Shown: in pieces, positions 62,462 to 64,000 of the stretch | How positions within the stretch are numbered: position 1 is the first letter of the stretch | Layout: every line of letters starts with the position of its first letter | From: Prosthecobacter fusiformis | Lineage (GTDB): Bacteria; Verrucomicrobiota; Verrucomicrobiia; Verrucomicrobiales; Verrucomicrobiaceae | Assembly (NCBI RefSeq): GCF_004364345.1 | Contig: NZ_SOCA01000001.1 | Span: forward strand, 992,001-1,056,000 | DNA length: 64,000 bases | Direction: 5' to 3' | The notes under the pieces: model-generated | Seen by the model: only the letters and a program-made list of their open reading frames with translations | Databases searched by the model: none | What the model was told of the DNA's origin: nothing | Position numbers and translations under genes: made by a program

Positions 62462-63576
62462 GATCGTGGGCAAACATTGAAAAGGCATCCAATGCTGAAA
62501 TCATTGCCTGGGCGGAAGAGCAGCCCTGGGCAGGGCCAATGCGCCTATGCGGGCAGGATGCCGGATGGCATGCTGAAGGGGATGTGTGGACTCACACCCT
62601 CATGGTGTACGAACAGGTAGAACAACTGGAGGTTTACTGTGAACTGCCACGGGCAGACCAATTGAAACTTCTGTTCACCGCCCTGCTTCATGATGCCGGA
62701 AAACCGGCGACCACAGTCCTGGATCCCGAGACGCGCCGGACGCGCTCGCCCCGACATTCGATCATCGGCGCGGCCATGGCACGCGAGGTCTTGAGGGAGC
62801 TGGGCTGTCCACTGGCCATGCGTGAGCACATCGTCAATCTGGTGCGCTACCATGGGCGACCGCCTTTCCTGCTGGAGCAGAAGGAGCCGGAACATGAAGT
62901 GATCCGCCTTTCCTGCCTGCTTTCAAACAAGCTGCTTTATCTTTTTGCACTCGCCGATACCCGAGGGAGGAAAACGGCTGAAGTGACGCGGCCAGAAGAC
63001 CGTCTTCACCTCTGGCGCGACCTGTCCATGGAGCACGGTTGTTTTGTGGATGCCTATCCTTTCATCAATGCCCATGCGAGATTTCTGCTGTTCCGCCGGA
63101 CGCTGAGCAACCTGCACTATGCACCCCATGAGCAGTACCGCTGCACGGTCACGCTGATGAGCGGGCTGCCGGGAGCAGGCAAAGACACTTGGCTGAAAAG
63201 TCACAGATCCGAATTACCGGTCGTCTCACTGGATGGCATCCGCGAAGATCTCAAAATCGATGCCACAGACAATCAGGGTCAGGTCATCCAAGCAGCCCGG
63301 GAGCAGTGCAGGGAACATCTTCGGGCCGGACGTGATTTTGCTTTCAACGCGACTAACATCACGGCCCAGATGCGCCAGCGCTGGGTGGACCTGTTCGCAG
63401 ATTATGAAGCAAGGGTGGAGATGATCTATGTCGAGCCGCCCATGGCCACGATTCTCCGCCAGAACAAAGAACGCACCGACGCCATCCCTGAGAGCGTCAT
63501 TCATCGCTTGCTGAGCAAAATTGAGGTGCCCACGCTCGCAGAGGCTCATCAGGTGAGCCTGGTAGGAGTTGAGTAA
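62458..63576 (+). CDS. HD-polynucleotide kinase fusion (RNA/DNA end healing)
   Basis: A 372-residue two-domain enzyme. The N-terminal HD phosphohydrolase domain shows His46 ([11 protein letters not shown]), His78-Asp79 ([10 protein letters not shown]) and a further His pattern ([22 protein letters not shown]). The C-terminal P-loop kinase has Walker [10 protein letters not shown] (residues 236-244), then [13 protein letters not shown] and [17 protein letters not shown], as in T4 Pnk-like kinases. This matches the HD-Pnk architecture characterised in Runella slithyformis: a 2',3'-phosphoesterase HD module joined to a 5'-OH kinase. It is translationally coupled to an RNA ligase, so together they should heal and seal broken RNA ends. 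Confidence 0.9.
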   Translation: MRSWANIEKASNAEIIAWAEEQPWAGPMRLCGQDAGWHAEGDVWTHTLMVYEQVEQLEVYCELPRADQLKLLFTALLHDAGKPATTVLDPETRRTRSPRHSIIGAAMAREVLRELGCPLAMREHIVNLVRYHGRPPFLLEQKEPEHEVIRLSCLLSNKLLYLFALADTRGRKTAEVTRPEDRLHLWRDLSMEHGCFVDAYPFINAHARFLLFRRTLSNLHYAPHEQYRCTVTLMSGLPGAGKDTWLKSHRSELPVVSLDGIREDLKIDATDNQGQVIQAAREQCREHLRAGRDFAFNATNITAQMRQRWVDLFADYEARVEMIYVEPPMATILRQNKERTDAIPESVIHRLLSKIEVPTLAEAHQVSLVGVE

Positions 63577-63737
63577 ATTCATGCCACAACCCTTGCATTT
63601 GACTAGATATAGAAGGGGCATCGGGACTCTACCTTTTCTGGCATTTTGCCATTCATTGAAATGAGCCACCCGGCATCTTGCAAGCAGGGTAGCCACTCGG
63701 AAAAGGCATCTACCCAGGTAGAAGCTCGTTTAAACGG

Positions 63738-63754
63738 TTGGCACAACGATTGCA
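63738..63754 (+). promoter_or_regulatory. Consensus sigma-54 (RpoN) promoter
   Basis: TTGGCACAACGATTGCA has the -24 GG (63740-63741) and the -12 GC (63752-63753) separated by exactly 10 bases, with TGGCAC and TTGCA matching the consensus. Transcription would begin about 63765, some 18 bases before the next ATG. An AGGAGG at 63756-63761 would then lie upstream of the transcript and cannot be its ribosome-binding site. Confidence 0.75.
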
Positions 63755-63782
63755 CAGGAGGAATCCGAATTCCCACTGCGCC

Positions 63783-64000
63783 ATGATTACCCCAGCAACA
63801 CTCCCTACCCTTCAGAATTTTCTGTTCATGCTGCCTGCCACCACGACATCGTCCGAACAGGAAGTCATTGTTAACCTGGCGCGTCGTCTGACGACACTGG
63901 GCTATGTTTACATCGCCAGTGCTCATGAGCGGACGATGGAAGATCGGGAAGACATTCGGTTCATGCCTTTTCATCAGGATTTGCTTCCTTCATTTGGCGT
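63783..64000 (+). CDS. Truncated gene at the right edge, unknown (possibly a glycosyltransferase)
   Basis: An open frame from ATG 63783 continues past the window end. The 72 visible residues read MITPATLPTLQNFLFMLPAT, then SSEQEVIVNLARRLTTLGYV and EDIRFMPFHQDLLPSFG. A helix carrying RRLTTLGY before a strand, then a DxxFxP segment, resembles the N-terminal domain of some glycosyltransferases, but this is weak. It is preceded by a consensus sigma-54 promoter, so it is probably controlled by an RpoN-dependent activator. Confidence 0.55.
   Translation, partial: MITPATLPTLQNFLFMLPATTTSSEQEVIVNLARRLTTLGYVYIASAHERTMEDREDIRFMPFHQDLLPSFG

Noticed and set aside
1-64000. CRISPR arrays, prophage, insertion sequences or rRNA genes
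   Set aside because: No regularly spaced repeats, no transposase, integrase or phage structural motifs, and no rRNA-like sequence were seen.

Overview
The window looks like a chromosomal segment from a member of the Verrucomicrobiota, most likely a Verrucomicrobiaceae/Prosthecobacter-type bacterium. The main pointers are a complete four-gene Verru_Chthon cassette (25071-31722), two paralogous PEP-CTERM proteins, SHD1-type domains, and two Tat-exported Gfo/Idh/MocA oxidoreductases. Most of the DNA is GC-rich and densely coding. The clear exception is an AT-rich stretch around 53.9-56.2 kb. There is no phage, insertion sequence, CRISPR array or rRNA operon. There is one tRNA gene, tRNA-Leu(UAG).

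Layout. 0-3.7 kb (minus strand): a Ras-like, MglA-type GTPase between two roadblock-type proteins, one with a very long Pro/Ala linker carrying repeated SPF motifs; a further gene starts at the left edge. 3.8-6.7 kb: GNAT acetyltransferase, small membrane protein, TIGR01777-type epimerase, HAD phosphatase. 6.7-10.8 kb (minus): three poorly known envelope or secreted proteins. 11-15.4 kb: Tat-exported oxidoreductase, unknown protein, HtrA-type protease, metallo-beta-lactamase-fold hydrolase. 15.5-18.2 kb: a self-contained GntR/ABC ATPase/membrane protein operon behind a perfect 31-bp palindrome that overlaps its promoter. 18.2-24.8 kb: DHFR-like protein, membrane-anchored protein, small protein, CPBP protease, tRNA-Leu and a large GAF/multi-PAS hybrid histidine kinase. 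25-31.7 kb: Verru_Chthon cassette A-B-C-D (pseudopilin-like proteins), converging on a PEP-CTERM gene.

33-37 kb: PH-domain protein, then a minus-strand run of NHL-type propeller, membrane protein, OsmC and oxidoreductase. 37-40.6 kb: TolC-like outer-membrane channel and a GAF-HlyD fusion adaptor. 40.6-49.8 kb: PL14-like lyase, SHD1 protein, three-gene ABC-2 export cluster, a 1068-residue FtsX-like permease and a pectate-lyase-like beta-helix protein. 49.8-54.7 kb: small unknown membrane proteins, one with an in-frame TGA; a CCCCAT-rich non-coding stretch; an SHD1-trypsin protease; the second PEP-CTERM gene. 54.8-60 kb: AT-rich MFS transporter, Uma2 nuclease-like protein, hisC, NYN-LOTUS protein, transglutaminase-like protein. 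60.1-63.6 kb: gnd, then a two-gene RNA-repair cassette (RNA ligase plus HD-polynucleotide kinase). At the right edge a consensus sigma-54 promoter precedes a truncated gene.

The most interesting candidates are the Verru_Chthon cassette with its neighbouring PEP-CTERM protein, the GTPase/roadblock module with SPF repeats, the GAF-HlyD/TolC pair without an inner-membrane pump, and the RNA ligase/HD-Pnk cassette. All function calls come from reading motifs by eye. No database search was run.
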